The notes beneath the pieces are model-generated. The model did not search any database, was not told the origin of the DNA, and saw only the letters and a program-made list of their open reading frames with translations. Both the position numbers and the translations under genes were made by a program. Positions 35,803 to 43,832 of a stretch of 64,000 bases of DNA are shown piece after piece (position 1 is the first letter of the stretch; each line of letters begins with the position of its first letter). Origin of the DNA: an uncultured Pontibacter sp. (GTDB taxonomy: Bacteria; Bacteroidota; Bacteroidia; Cytophagales; Hymenobacteraceae); the NCBI RefSeq assembly GCF_947495565.1, contig NZ_CANLZM010000005.1, positions 62,001 through 126,000 on the forward strand, in the 5' to 3' direction.

Positions 35803-36985
35803 CCCTTCTGTTTTAGCGCCTGATGTGTATCCAGTAAAAATACTGCTGGTAGATGATAAGCCTGAAAACCTGGTGAGCCTGGAGAGCCTGCTGGCCAAGG
35901 ACGGTGAAGCTGTTGAATACCTTTTTGCCACCTCCGGCGAAGAAGCCCTGAAAATTGCCCTGCAGGAAGAGCTTGCGCTTATCTTGCTGGATGTGCAGAT
36001 GCCCGGCATGAACGGCTACGAAGTGGCCCGCTATCTGCGCGATATCTCCAAAACGCGGGATATACCGATCATTTTCGTCACGGCCATACATGAGCAGGAT
36101 GCGCACGTGATAGAAGGGTTTGAAGCCGGTGCGGTGGATTTCCTGTTCAAGCCGCTGCACCCCTACATTACAAAGGCCAAAGTATCCACGTTCGTGAAGT
36201 TTTACCTCCAGAAGAAGGAGATGGAGAAGGTTAACAAGCAAACCCTGACGCTGAACCAGGAACTGGAGGAGCGGGTGCAGGAGCGCACCAAGGAACTTAC
36301 CAAAGTAAACAAGGACCTGGACAACTTTGTGTACACAGCCTCCCACGACCTGAAAGCACCAATCAACAACATCGAGGGGCTGATGACTGTGCTTGATGAA
36401 ACCATACAGGAAAAGGGGCTGGAACAGCAAGAGGTCATGCCCATTATGGCTATGATCAACAATGCTGTCAGCCGCTTTAAAAACACCTTGATGGACCTCA
36501 CGGAAGTAGCGAAATTAAAGTATGAGGAAGGAGCAGTAGAAACGGAACGTGTCGATTTTGAGGAGGTGCTGGAAGACGTAAAAGCAAACATAAAGGACCT
36601 GATTGAGAAGTATGACGCAAAGTTGAAAGCCGATTTCTCGGGTGCCCCAGGCATTGTGTTCTCCAAAAAAAACCTGCGCAGCATCCTGTACAACCTAGTG
36701 TCTAACTCTGTCAAGTATAGCTCGCCGGATAGAAAACCAGAAGTCACGATTACCACTTCTGTAGCTGGCAATTACACGGTTTTAACTGTGAGCGATAACG
36801 GGTTAGGCCTCAAAAAAGAAGACCATCAGAAGGTGTTCGGCATGTTTAAACGAATGCATGCCCACGTGGAAGGCACAGGAGTCGGCTTGGCTATTGTGAA
36901 GCGGATTATTGAGAACTGCGACGGGAAAATTGAGTTTGACAGCGAGTTGGACAAGGGTACTGTTTTCAAAGTTTTTCTGCAGTAA
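35780..36985 (+). CDS. Receiver-histidine kinase (REC-coiled coil-HisKA-HATPase)
   Basis: 401 residues. An N-terminal receiver (about 15-130; phospho-acceptor in LLDVQMPGMNG) is joined through a coiled coil (EKVNKQTLTLNQELEERVQERTK region) to a HisKA with FVYTASHDLKAPINN and an HATPase with SDNGLGLK and GTGVGLAIVKRI. No membrane segment: a cytoplasmic kinase fed by another kinase, probably the 1351-residue hybrid at the head of the operon. It overlaps cheB by 23 bases. Output target is unknown; no DNA-binding domain appears in the operon. Confidence 0.92.
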   Translation: MILDEHTNPSVLAPDVYPVKILLVDDKPENLVSLESLLAKDGEAVEYLFATSGEEALKIALQEELALILLDVQMPGMNGYEVARYLRDISKTRDIPIIFVTAIHEQDAHVIEGFEAGAVDFLFKPLHPYITKAKVSTFVKFYLQKKEMEKVNKQTLTLNQELEERVQERTKELTKVNKDLDNFVYTASHDLKAPINNIEGLMTVLDETIQEKGLEQQEVMPIMAMINNAVSRFKNTLMDLTEVAKLKYEEGAVETERVDFEEVLEDVKANIKDLIEKYDAKLKADFSGAPGIVFSKKNLRSILYNLVSNSVKYSSPDRKPEVTITTSVAGNYTVLTVSDNGLGLKKEDHQKVFGMFKRMHAHVEGTGVGLAIVKRIIENCDGKIEFDSELDKGTVFKVFLQ

Positions 36986-37191
36986 ATTTAGTGTCCGCAG
37001 CATTAGTCGCTTAACAGCGGGCAGCAATTTCATACTTCTTAAAGTCTCAGAAGTATAAACTTCTATCAGCTAAAGTATAAACCGGATCTGCTTCCGGCTA
37101 AAATCGGATTTCGGCTGCAAACCACTTCTATACTTCGGCTAAGTACAGCCAAAGTTAAATCAACCTTTCTTCATTTTCGTTAACCATACTT

Positions 37192-37647
37192 ATGGAAGCA
37201 CAAAACACGCGCGATAAGCAATCTATACAGCACCTGTATAATACTGTTTTGCCTGCACTGGCAGAGCAGATCCACCAGAACATAACGCCTGTACTGCCTT
37301 TATTTGATACTTTTGGCTTAGAACGCGTGGTAGACACCTGGACAAAAGACCCGGCGGCAGACGCTGCCACAGAGGTAAGTATAGAAAACGGCAATGTGCA
37401 GCAGGTAGGGCTCAGGCTCAGGCTGGAAGGCTTTCAGAAACCGGGCGTAGAAACTTTTGACCTGGCCAAAGACTTGATATTTAAACTGGAGTATAACAGC
37501 TATACCGTGGGGCCGGACAAAAATACCAACTGGCTCGAAAAGTTTTACCTGCAGCGCTGGGATAAGTCGGATTATGAGGAGGTGGCTGCCAGGTGGAGCG
37601 AAGAACTGATTGAAGAGCTAACCCAGCGACTGGAAAAATTAACCTGA
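37192..37647 (+). CDS. Conserved-looking protein of unknown function
   Basis: 151 residues without signal or membrane segments. The first half is helical (SIQHLYNTVLPALAEQIHQNI); the second has the phrase VGLRLRLEGFQKPG and a Trp/Tyr-rich NWLEKFYLQRWDKSDYEEV, ending with a basic-acidic helix. No family was recognised. It is separated from the upstream kinase operon by 206 bases containing four AAGTATA-type words and lies 5 bases before the methyltransferase gene, so the two are probably an operon. Confidence 0.65.
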   Translation: MEAQNTRDKQSIQHLYNTVLPALAEQIHQNITPVLPLFDTFGLERVVDTWTKDPAADAATEVSIENGNVQQVGLRLRLEGFQKPGVETFDLAKDLIFKLEYNSYTVGPDKNTNWLEKFYLQRWDKSDYEEVAARWSEELIEELTQRLEKLT

Positions 37648-37652
37648 AAGCC

Positions 37653-38408
37653 ATGAGAATCTTCGCCCGTGCAAAACAACTAAACTGGCTCAACCTGCTG
37701 CTTATAGCGCTATGCCTGAGCGCCTGCAACGCGTGCCAGGCGCAGCAGCCGGAACAGAAGGCCTCGGGGGAGTACTCCACAAAAGTGCCAGACCGCGATG
37801 GCATTGGCAAAGTATACATGGGCCGCGAAATAGCAGGCATTATGAGCGCTGCTGGCGGTGCCTGGCTTCAGCGGGATACCAGGCCGCAGGAAGAAAACAC
37901 ATCCCTTGCCATAGCAAGTATGGAATTGCGTCCCAACAGTGTAGTGGCCGATATTGGCGCAGGCAATGGCTACTATACTTTCCGGATAGCCCCAAACGTG
38001 CCGGAGGGGAAAGTATACGCAATTGATGTGCAGGATGCTTTCCTGGAAGCGCTTGAAAGCCGCAAAAAAGAGCTAGGCCTAAGCCAGGTAGAAGTAGTGA
38101 AAGGCGGCAGCCAAAGTATAAATCTACCTGATAACTCCCTGGATTTAGCCTTTATGGTTGATGTTTACCACGAACTGGAATACCCGAAGGAGATGCTGCA
38201 GTCTATCCGTCGGGCGCTGAAACCTGATGGCAAGCTAGTGCTGATGGAGTACCGCGCCGAAGACCCCAAGGTGCAAATAAAGGAGCTGCATAAGATGAGC
38301 GCCCGCCAGGTAACAAAGGAGCTAAATGCCAACGGTTTTAAGCTCTACAAGCAAAAAGATGTACTGCCGATTCAGCATTTCCTGATGTTTGAAAAGGCTG
38401 CAGAATAA
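37653..38408 (+). CDS. Exported (lipoprotein) class I SAM-dependent methyltransferase
   Basis: 251 residues. It starts with a basic tail and a hydrophobic stretch ending in lipobox LSACNAC, so it looks exported and lipid-anchored (Cys about 25). The rest is a plain Rossmann methyltransferase: VVADIGAGNGYYTF (motif I), VYAIDVQDAF, LDLAFMVDVYHELEYP, then LKPDGKLVLMEYR. Exported methyltransferases are odd because SAM is cytoplasmic, though such proteins recur in Bacteroidota and other phyla. Substrate unknown. The stop region is part of a 35-bp direct repeat (38387-38421 and 38448-38482). Confidence 0.85.
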   Translation: MRIFARAKQLNWLNLLLIALCLSACNACQAQQPEQKASGEYSTKVPDRDGIGKVYMGREIAGIMSAAGGAWLQRDTRPQEENTSLAIASMELRPNSVVADIGAGNGYYTFRIAPNVPEGKVYAIDVQDAFLEALESRKKELGLSQVEVVKGGSQSINLPDNSLDLAFMVDVYHELEYPKEMLQSIRRALKPDGKLVLMEYRAEDPKVQIKELHKMSARQVTKELNANGFKLYKQKDVLPIQHFLMFEKAAE

Positions 38409-38482
38409 GTATAACCCTACCGCCCGCGCCTGGATGGAGCGCTCGAAGTTTGAAAAGGCTGCAGAATAAGTATAACCCTACC
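38387..38482. repeat. 35-bp direct repeat spanning the methyltransferase stop codon
   Basis: A perfect 35-base repeat lies at 38387-38421 and 38448-38482, 61 bases apart. The second copy lies beyond the stop, and reading from AAGTATAAC in the first copy gives an open frame that ends in the same FEKAAE and stop. It looks like a tandem duplication or remnant of a second 3' end. Confidence 0.75.
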
Positions 38483-38660
38483 ATGTGCAAGCTGATTTGC
38501 TCCTTAAATTTAGCTTTCAGTAAAATATTTTAATTTTTTAATTGGCTGATATATAGCTGTTTGCATGTTTTGCTCAAGCTAGCTAAACTGATCTGGCACG
38601 CATGTTGTAAATCTACCTTCATCGTTACGTGATAGTTTGTAAAATCTAAAAGCACGTTTT

Positions 38661-39218
38661 ATGAAAAAGGTAAACTACATTTTCAGTATGGTCTTTATAG
38701 TATCGATCTTACTGAGTGCCTCAGCTGAAGCACAAGACAGAAAGATAAGCCCACAAGCCAAAGGTGCCGTTATCGGTGCAGCCACAGGAGCAGCCGCAGG
38801 TGCAGTGATACATAAGCGCAACCGCGTGGTTGGAGGCGTAGTAGGTGGCGTGGTTGGCGGTGGCGCAGGCTATGCCATCGGCAAGGGCATAGATAACAGA
38901 CAGAAAGCAGCGGAAGCGGAAAGAGCCGCAGAAGCAGAGCGGGTAGCGGCCGCTAACAGAGCCGCCGCAGAAGCCAGAACCGCTAGAACTGTGGCTGCTA
39001 AAAGCACATCGGCCAGCAAGCCGGTAGCAGCAAGAAGACAAGCTGCGCCCGCTAAGCAGGCACTAGTTGCACAAAACCAGGTGGGAGTGCCGTACGCTGC
39101 TTACAGCGAGAGCGAAATATATAATCCTATCATCAGTATGGGGTATCTGCCTAACCCTTCCTTCGGCAATCCGTCTACAGCCTATGCTACTTCTGAAGTA
39201 AGAAGAAAAAGCTGGTAA
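38661..39218 (+). CDS. Glycine-zipper domain exported protein
   Basis: 185 residues with signal peptide (ends about ASAEAQ). A glycine zipper with repeats of small residues every fourth position follows: KGAVIGAATGAAAGAVI and VVGGVVGGVVGGGAGYAIGKG. Then an Ala/Glu-rich coiled region (AEAERAAEAERVAAANRAAAEA), a Lys/Ala/Pro linker and a Tyr/Ser-rich tail. Glycine zippers of this YMGG type are found in envelope proteins that insert in or contact membranes. Precise role unknown. Confidence 0.82.
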   Translation: MKKVNYIFSMVFIVSILLSASAEAQDRKISPQAKGAVIGAATGAAAGAVIHKRNRVVGGVVGGVVGGGAGYAIGKGIDNRQKAAEAERAAEAERVAAANRAAAEARTARTVAAKSTSASKPVAARRQAAPAKQALVAQNQVGVPYAAYSESEIYNPIISMGYLPNPSFGNPSTAYATSEVRRKSW

Positions 39219-39314
39219 GTATAAAGCTTAAGCTGCCGCAAGTATAAACCTGTTTGGCTTAGCTTGCGGCAGCCACTAAACTTACTTGTTTTCAAACTTT
39301 AATCGAACAGACTT

Positions 39315-39770
39315 ATGAAACGCTATTTATATATCCTGTTTTTTGCCGCTACACTCAGTTCCTGCACGCAGCAGGAAGAGGCGGTAAACGTACAAAGCCT
39401 GAACCAGGAGTTTATCAGTGCCTGGAACAGCGACAATCCCGATAAGGTGATCTCTTACCTGGCCGAGGATGTTCAGTTTATTCAGGGCGAGACACACTTT
39501 ACCGGAAAAACCGAGGTGGCCAACAAGTGGGTAAAAGATACCTACACCACCATCAGCGACTTAAAAACCAACGTGGTAAGCACCGGCACCGACGGAACAA
39601 TGGCCTACGAGGCAGGCACTTTCTCGGTTGATGTGCTGCCGACGGGGCAGGAGCAGTTGCGCGGAATAGGAGAAGGTAACTTTATACTTCTCTGGAAAAA
39701 AAACACTGAAGGCGATTGGAAGCTAAGCTATGCCCAACTGGAGGGCCTTCCGGTACAGCTAAAGAACTAA
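39315..39770 (+). CDS. Lipoprotein with DUF4440/SnoaL-like (NTF2) fold
   Basis: 151 residues. Signal peptide with lipobox LSSC (Cys about 17). The mature part is a cone-shaped NTF2-like fold: LNQEFISAWNSDNPDKVISYLAEDVQFIQG, then a FTGKTEV turn, and a last strand GDWKLSYAQLEGLP. DUF4440/SnoaL-type proteins bind small ligands or, rarely, are isomerases; no catalytic residues can be assigned. Followed by a bidirectional terminator shared with the T9SS cargo gene. Confidence 0.82.
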   Translation: MKRYLYILFFAATLSSCTQQEEAVNVQSLNQEFISAWNSDNPDKVISYLAEDVQFIQGETHFTGKTEVANKWVKDTYTTISDLKTNVVSTGTDGTMAYEAGTFSVDVLPTGQEQLRGIGEGNFILLWKKNTEGDWKLSYAQLEGLPVQLKN

Positions 39771-39807
39771 GCACAATTTAGCAGCATCAAAAGCTACTGA
39801 AGATTAA

Positions 39808-39843
39808 CTAAAAAGCCATGCAGATTTGCATGGCTTTTTAGTT
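39808..39843. terminator. Bidirectional terminator
   Basis: The stem AAAAAGCCATGCA/TGCATGGCTTTTT lies between convergent genes (DUF4440 lipoprotein and T9SS cargo protein), with A- and T-rich ends on either side. Confidence 0.85.
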
Positions 39844-39878
39844 TACAGAGCAGGCTAAAGTCATAAAGAAATAGCAGC

Positions 39879-41591
39879 CTAATGCTGTACCAGTTTCAGC
39901 ACTTGCTGCTGGTCGTTGGCGCTTACTTTTAAGAAATATACACCTTGCGGCACGTGCAGCTGTTGCAGGTAAACATGGTTTTCGCCGACTGAAAGCGCCA
40001 GTTTATCAGAATAAACAACCTTGCCCTGGGTATTGTAAAGTATAAGTATGGCCTGCTTTTGCTCCTGCGAGCTAATGACTAGTTCCAGGATGTCGTCAAA
40101 CGGGTTCGGGAAAGCCTGAACTGCCAGTGCCTCTGGTAGCGCACCAGGGTATACCACATTTATATGGCTGAATGAGAATTCACCGGAAAAATCAACCTGC
40201 CTTAGCCTGTAGTATAGTTTGTCTGCTCCGTAGCGCGAAATCCCGTTATCTGTAAAAGCATAATGGCTCTTTTGGCTGGTAGTGCCTTTTCCTTTTGCCA
40301 GGCCTACGGTGCTGTAGTTTTTTCCATCAAGGCTTACCTCAATGCTAAAGTAGCCGTTGTTAGTTTCTGATGCTGTTGCCCATTCCAGCACAGCATTATC
40401 GTTGGTGCGTTTGGCCGTAAAACTGAGCAGCTCTACCGGTAGAGGCGTACTGGTGTCCAAGGCAAGTGTACCAACTGCATATACCGGTGAGCTAGTGGTG
40501 GAGGCTAGTATAAGTGCATCATCGCTGTAGTTGGATTTAGTGCTGGTTGGGTTATTAAACTTGCCTTTCAAGAGCACGTGCGCACTCCCAAAAGCTATAC
40601 TTGTTGTGGAGGACTCATTGTACAGGATGTCGCCGCCGCTGTCTGAAGAAGTATACACGATAACAACTTTGTTGGCTTCCTGGTTTAGTATCGCAATAGG
40701 CCTGGTTCCCCTACTAGCTACTTCATACAGGTCATCCCAAGTGCCGTTTGGGCGGCGCACAAGCATAGCAATGGCAGGTAGTATACTGGTGTCGAAACTC
40801 GTTTTAACAGCGCAATACAAGGTTCCGTCGTCTGCCACGGCCATGTTCAGGTGGTCGTCAGCCATGCCGCCTTGCACGTCGTCGGCTGATTGAGAGGCTG
40901 GCACTTCATCTACTTGCCAAGTAGTAGGGCTCTCTCCATCAGTATGGGTTCTGAACCCGAACCTTTTGGTGTTCTGGTTAGACCATAATACACCTATTTT
41001 TCCTGGCAGGGCGACAATAGCGCATAAATCGTCGTTTTTGATATTGCTTGCCACAGCATAAGGTGCGCTCCATATGCTGTATGGCGAGTCGCCCCACCTT
41101 ACGTATATTTTGCTATTGCCATCAGATGCAATCCACATTCTGCCAGTGCCGTCAACCTCAAGGGTAGCTGTCTCAACGCCGCTGTCGAGTGTTATATTTA
41201 CGGCTTCAGGTCTTACGGACCAAAGCTCATAAGTATTTGTAGCAGGAAGGTATTCTACAGAAACTAATTTTGATGCTGTACCTCTAAAAAGCAAGATATG
41301 TGCTATGTTACCAATTGTTTTGCAGTCGGCTTGCACGCTTGTTTCCTCCGATAGCTGCAGCACTTTTGTCCATGCTTTGTCATCCAGGCGCCAAAGGTAA
41401 GTGCCGGTATTGTCAGATAACACAGACCAATATTTGCCGTCATGTTTCCATACTTTAGACTGTGGTTTCTCCCCCGTGTTAATAGACACTTGTACCGGAT
41501 CTAGTACAGTAACAGAAGAGAATTGTGCATTAGCTTTATAAGTTATAAAAAGTAAGCAGGATGAAAGTATTAGTACAAACTTATTAAGCAT
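39879..41591 (-). CDS. T9SS type A sorting domain protein, secreted beta-propeller
   Basis: 570 residues. Signal peptide about 1-22. Residues about 25-370 show repeating beta-propeller/sialidase-like blades with W and D/G turns (KHDGKYWSVLSDNTG, then GRMWIASDGNSK). Residues about 380-480 (PVELLSFTAKRTNDNAVLEW) are an Ig-like linker frequent before sorting domains. The last 80 residues are the type A T9SS sorting domain: FPNPFDDILEL, then VYFLKVSANDQQQVLKLVQH. It is thus exported over the outer membrane by the type IX system; the cargo role is unknown. Confidence 0.9.
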   Translation of the reverse strand: MLNKFVLILSSCLLFITYKANAQFSSVTVLDPVQVSINTGEKPQSKVWKHDGKYWSVLSDNTGTYLWRLDDKAWTKVLQLSEETSVQADCKTIGNIAHILLFRGTASKLVSVEYLPATNTYELWSVRPEAVNITLDSGVETATLEVDGTGRMWIASDGNSKIYVRWGDSPYSIWSAPYAVASNIKNDDLCAIVALPGKIGVLWSNQNTKRFGFRTHTDGESPTTWQVDEVPASQSADDVQGGMADDHLNMAVADDGTLYCAVKTSFDTSILPAIAMLVRRPNGTWDDLYEVASRGTRPIAILNQEANKVVIVYTSSDSGGDILYNESSTTSIAFGSAHVLLKGKFNNPTSTKSNYSDDALILASTTSSPVYAVGTLALDTSTPLPVELLSFTAKRTNDNAVLEWATASETNNGYFSIEVSLDGKNYSTVGLAKGKGTTSQKSHYAFTDNGISRYGADKLYYRLRQVDFSGEFSFSHINVVYPGALPEALAVQAFPNPFDDILELVISSQEQKQAILILYNTQGKVVYSDKLALSVGENHVYLQQLHVPQGVYFLKVSANDQQQVLKLVQH

Positions 41592-41831
41592 AGTTCGTTA
41601 TTAGCGGGGTAAAATATTTATACACAATATATATGTATAAATATTTTAGTAACGTTTATGGCTATATAAGGTTATGGATTTGGATTTTTTTAGTGATATT
41701 TTAAATTATAAAGTGGGACTGTTTTGATGAAGGGTAGAAGAGGCATTTTGTAGGTACAGCACTTCTACTCAAAACTGATAAGAGACACGGCAATTTTAGA
41801 AGTTGATACTGGCAGCGCTATCTTTGAAGCT

Positions 41832-42134
41832 ATGAACTCTATAAAACTGAGCTCCTATTACCGGCTGTACGCTTTTTCAGATTACCAGAGCATGAAGGCT
41901 GCGTTGCCCTACATGCGGCGTGTAGTATTGGCCAAGAACCTGCAGGAGGTAGAGGAGCAAGAAGCCAGAAACTATGTAGACCGACTTGGCGGGCAAGGCT
42001 ACAAAAATTACCTGGAGCCGCTCAGTAGCCATACTTCCAAAGGCTCAGGTATACAATCGCTTATCACGGCACTGCAGGTTCTCTACAAAAGCAATGGCTT
42101 CTCGGCCAGGTATATCGTTATTGAAAGAGGGTAG
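41832..42134 (+). CDS. Small protein of unknown function
   Basis: 100 residues, no signal or membrane segment. It is basic and helical: YYRLYAFSDYQSMKAALPYMRRVVLAKNL, then EEQEARNYVDRL, ending SNGFSARYIVIERG. No family was recognised. Upstream 240 bases are AT-rich. It faces the yceI copy 2 gene tail-to-tail. Confidence 0.6.
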   Translation: MNSIKLSSYYRLYAFSDYQSMKAALPYMRRVVLAKNLQEVEEQEARNYVDRLGGQGYKNYLEPLSSHTSKGSGIQSLITALQVLYKSNGFSARYIVIERG

Positions 42135-42267
42135 TTGGCATGTGCTGCAGCAGGCGTAGCCATACTTGCAGATGGAAAGTGGCACGCTTCAACTGTGTAA
42201 GTATAAAAATAGTTGAGGCTGCCCTTGTTCAGAACAGCCTCACTAGTATAATGGAGTAAAAGCGTTT

Positions 42268-42801
42268 TTAAGCCTGCTTTACAAGCTGTACCTCGCCTTG
42301 TATTTTAAGTTCTTCGCCCAGCATCACGCCGCCTGTTTCCAGGGCTGCGTTGTAGTTAATGCCCCAGTCTTTGCGGTTAATCTTGCCGCTGATAGAGAAA
42401 CCTGCTTTTACATTGCCCCAAGGGTCAGTGGCAATACCGTTGTTCTCCACAGAGAGTTTTACAGGCTTGGTTGTGTCTTTTATAGTCAGGTCGCCGAACA
42501 GGTTAAAGGTGTCATCATCCACGCGCTCCACTTTCGTAGACACAAACGTCATGTTTGGGTGAGACTCTGTGGCAAAGAAATCTGCGTTGCGCAGGTGCTC
42601 ATCGCGCTGCTCGTTGCTGGTGTTAATAGAAGCCGGGTTAATGTTTGCCACCACTTTTGCGTTTGTAAAGTCGTCGCCCTCTGTTTCAGCCTCAGCAGTG
42701 AACTCGGTAAACTTGCCGGTAACGTTAGAGATCATCAGGTGCTTAATTTTAAAGCCTAGCTCGCTGTGGGATAGGTCTAATGACCATTTTGTAGTTGCCA
42801 T
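42268..42801 (-). CDS. YceI family protein (copy 2), TetR-controlled
   Basis: 177 residues, clearly paralogous to the gene at 17374-17910: both start MATTKW, share KHLMIS, EGDDFT, SIN-NEQRD and GKINRKD, and end EVQLVKQ or EIQLVKQ. No signal peptide, so probably a cytoplasmic isoprenoid-binding protein. Its promoter (TTTG at 42882-42885, -7-like at 42855-42862) carries the palindrome CTAACAGTGTTAG at 42860-42872, found again in front of the adjacent tetR gene. Expression is therefore probably repressed by that TetR. Confidence 0.92.
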   Translation of the reverse strand: MATTKWSLDLSHSELGFKIKHLMISNVTGKFTEFTAEAETEGDDFTNAKVVANINPASINTSNEQRDEHLRNADFFATESHPNMTFVSTKVERVDDDTFNLFGDLTIKDTTKPVKLSVENNGIATDPWGNVKAGFSISGKINRKDWGINYNAALETGGVMLGEELKIQGEVQLVKQA

Positions 42802-42854
42802 ACTATTTGTACTTCGGTTTTTGATTAAATATTAATTCTTATTATTGATGTTAT

Positions 42855-42885
42855 AAATTCTAACAGTGTTAGGTATAAAGGCAAA
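42855..42885 (-). promoter_or_regulatory. Promoter and TetR operator of yceI copy 2
   Basis: Minus strand: TTTG (42885-42882), 19 bases, TAGAATTT (42862-42855). The 13-bp palindrome CTAACAGTGTTAG (42860-42872) overlaps the spacer and the -7 end. The same palindrome lies in the tetR promoter. Confidence 0.65.
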
Positions 42886-42889
42886 AAAA

Positions 42890-43492
42890 TTATGATTTCA
42901 TACCTGAGACGAAGCCACGGATAAAGTCTTTGAGCACCATTTGGTTTAGCTCCTCCTTGTGCTGCTCACTGCCCATCATGTTAATAGAGACCAGCCCGTG
43001 TAACATAGACCAGAAAGTGTGCAGCTTCAGGAACGGGTCTGTTTCCGGGTGCTCGCCGGCCGCAATCAGTTTCTTTATCGGCTGTAAGATCAGTTCGCTG
43101 AAAGTACTTAATTCGGTAATTTGGTTAACGGTTTCGCACGACGGGATACCCAAACCATACATCACCTGGTAGTAAGCGCCCTGCTCAAAGGCAAAATGCC
43201 AATAAGCGTAAGCCATAGCCTCTATCTGCTCCTCCGGGCTAGTAGCTCCGTCCTGTGCCTTTACCAAAGACGCATTCAGCTTCTGGAAACCTTGCTTTGT
43301 CAGCTCCAACAGAATAGCCTCTTTGTTAGCGAAGTGGTCATATATAACAGGAACGCTATACTCTATGGCCTCAGCAATTTTACGGACAGAAAGCGCCTGC
43401 CACCCGTCCTGCACCACCAGTTGCCAGGCAGCTTCCAGTATAGAGGCTCTTATCTCTTCCTTATGACGTTTTTTTCTTTCTGCGATTCCCAT
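42890..43492 (-). CDS. TetR family transcriptional regulator
   Basis: 200 residues. N-terminal HTH at about 15-62: RASILEAAWQLVVQDGWQALSVRKIAEAIEYSVPVIYDHFANKEAIL. The C-terminal region (about 80-190) is the helical ligand-binding domain with the YYQVMYGLGIP segment typical of the WHG-type TetR_C group. It lies upstream of yceI copy 2 on the same strand but each gene has its own promoter with an identical palindrome, implying autoregulation and control of yceI. The ligand is unknown. Confidence 0.92.
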   Translation of the reverse strand: MGIAERKKRHKEEIRASILEAAWQLVVQDGWQALSVRKIAEAIEYSVPVIYDHFANKEAILLELTKQGFQKLNASLVKAQDGATSPEEQIEAMAYAYWHFAFEQGAYYQVMYGLGIPSCETVNQITELSTFSELILQPIKKLIAAGEHPETDPFLKLHTFWSMLHGLVSINMMGSEQHKEELNQMVLKDFIRGFVSGMKS

Positions 43493-43832
43493 TTATAGTA
43501 GCTCTGTTATTTTACCTAACAGTGTTAGCAAAGTTAGAAGTTCCGGATCAGTTTACAAAACTTTAAGACCTGGTAAATTTTCTGGTGCTTGCCGTAGGTG
43601 GCTATGTGATGCGTTGGAACAAGGTGCAGAAACCCCGCAACAGGGGATTTTACTCTAATAGGCTCAAGCCTGTAGCACCACATACTTTAATCCATTATTT
43701 GGGAATTAATATTTTAGCTTCAAAGCATCTGCAGGTAATTTATTAAAAACCAATATAAATTTACCGCTAAGGCTAAAGGCAACATCGCCAGATATCTTGA
43801 TTTTATACTTTGGAAAGAAGCTATTGAGCAGG
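43493..43832. other. Intergenic region between tetR and the PAS protein gene
   Basis: 340 bases: the tetR promoter and operator occupy the left 40; the rest, downstream of the PAS gene stop, has a TTTATACTTTGG word at 43803 and a weak CCCC/GGGG hairpin near 43640. No gene recognised. Confidence 0.45.
43502..43532 (-). promoter_or_regulatory. Promoter and TetR operator of tetR
   Basis: Minus strand: TTTG (43532-43529), 19 bases, then TAACAGAG (43509-43502), a weak -7. The palindrome CTAACAGTGTTAG (43516-43528) fills the spacer, 24 bases before the ATG. Placement between -33 and -7 fits repression. Confidence 0.65.
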
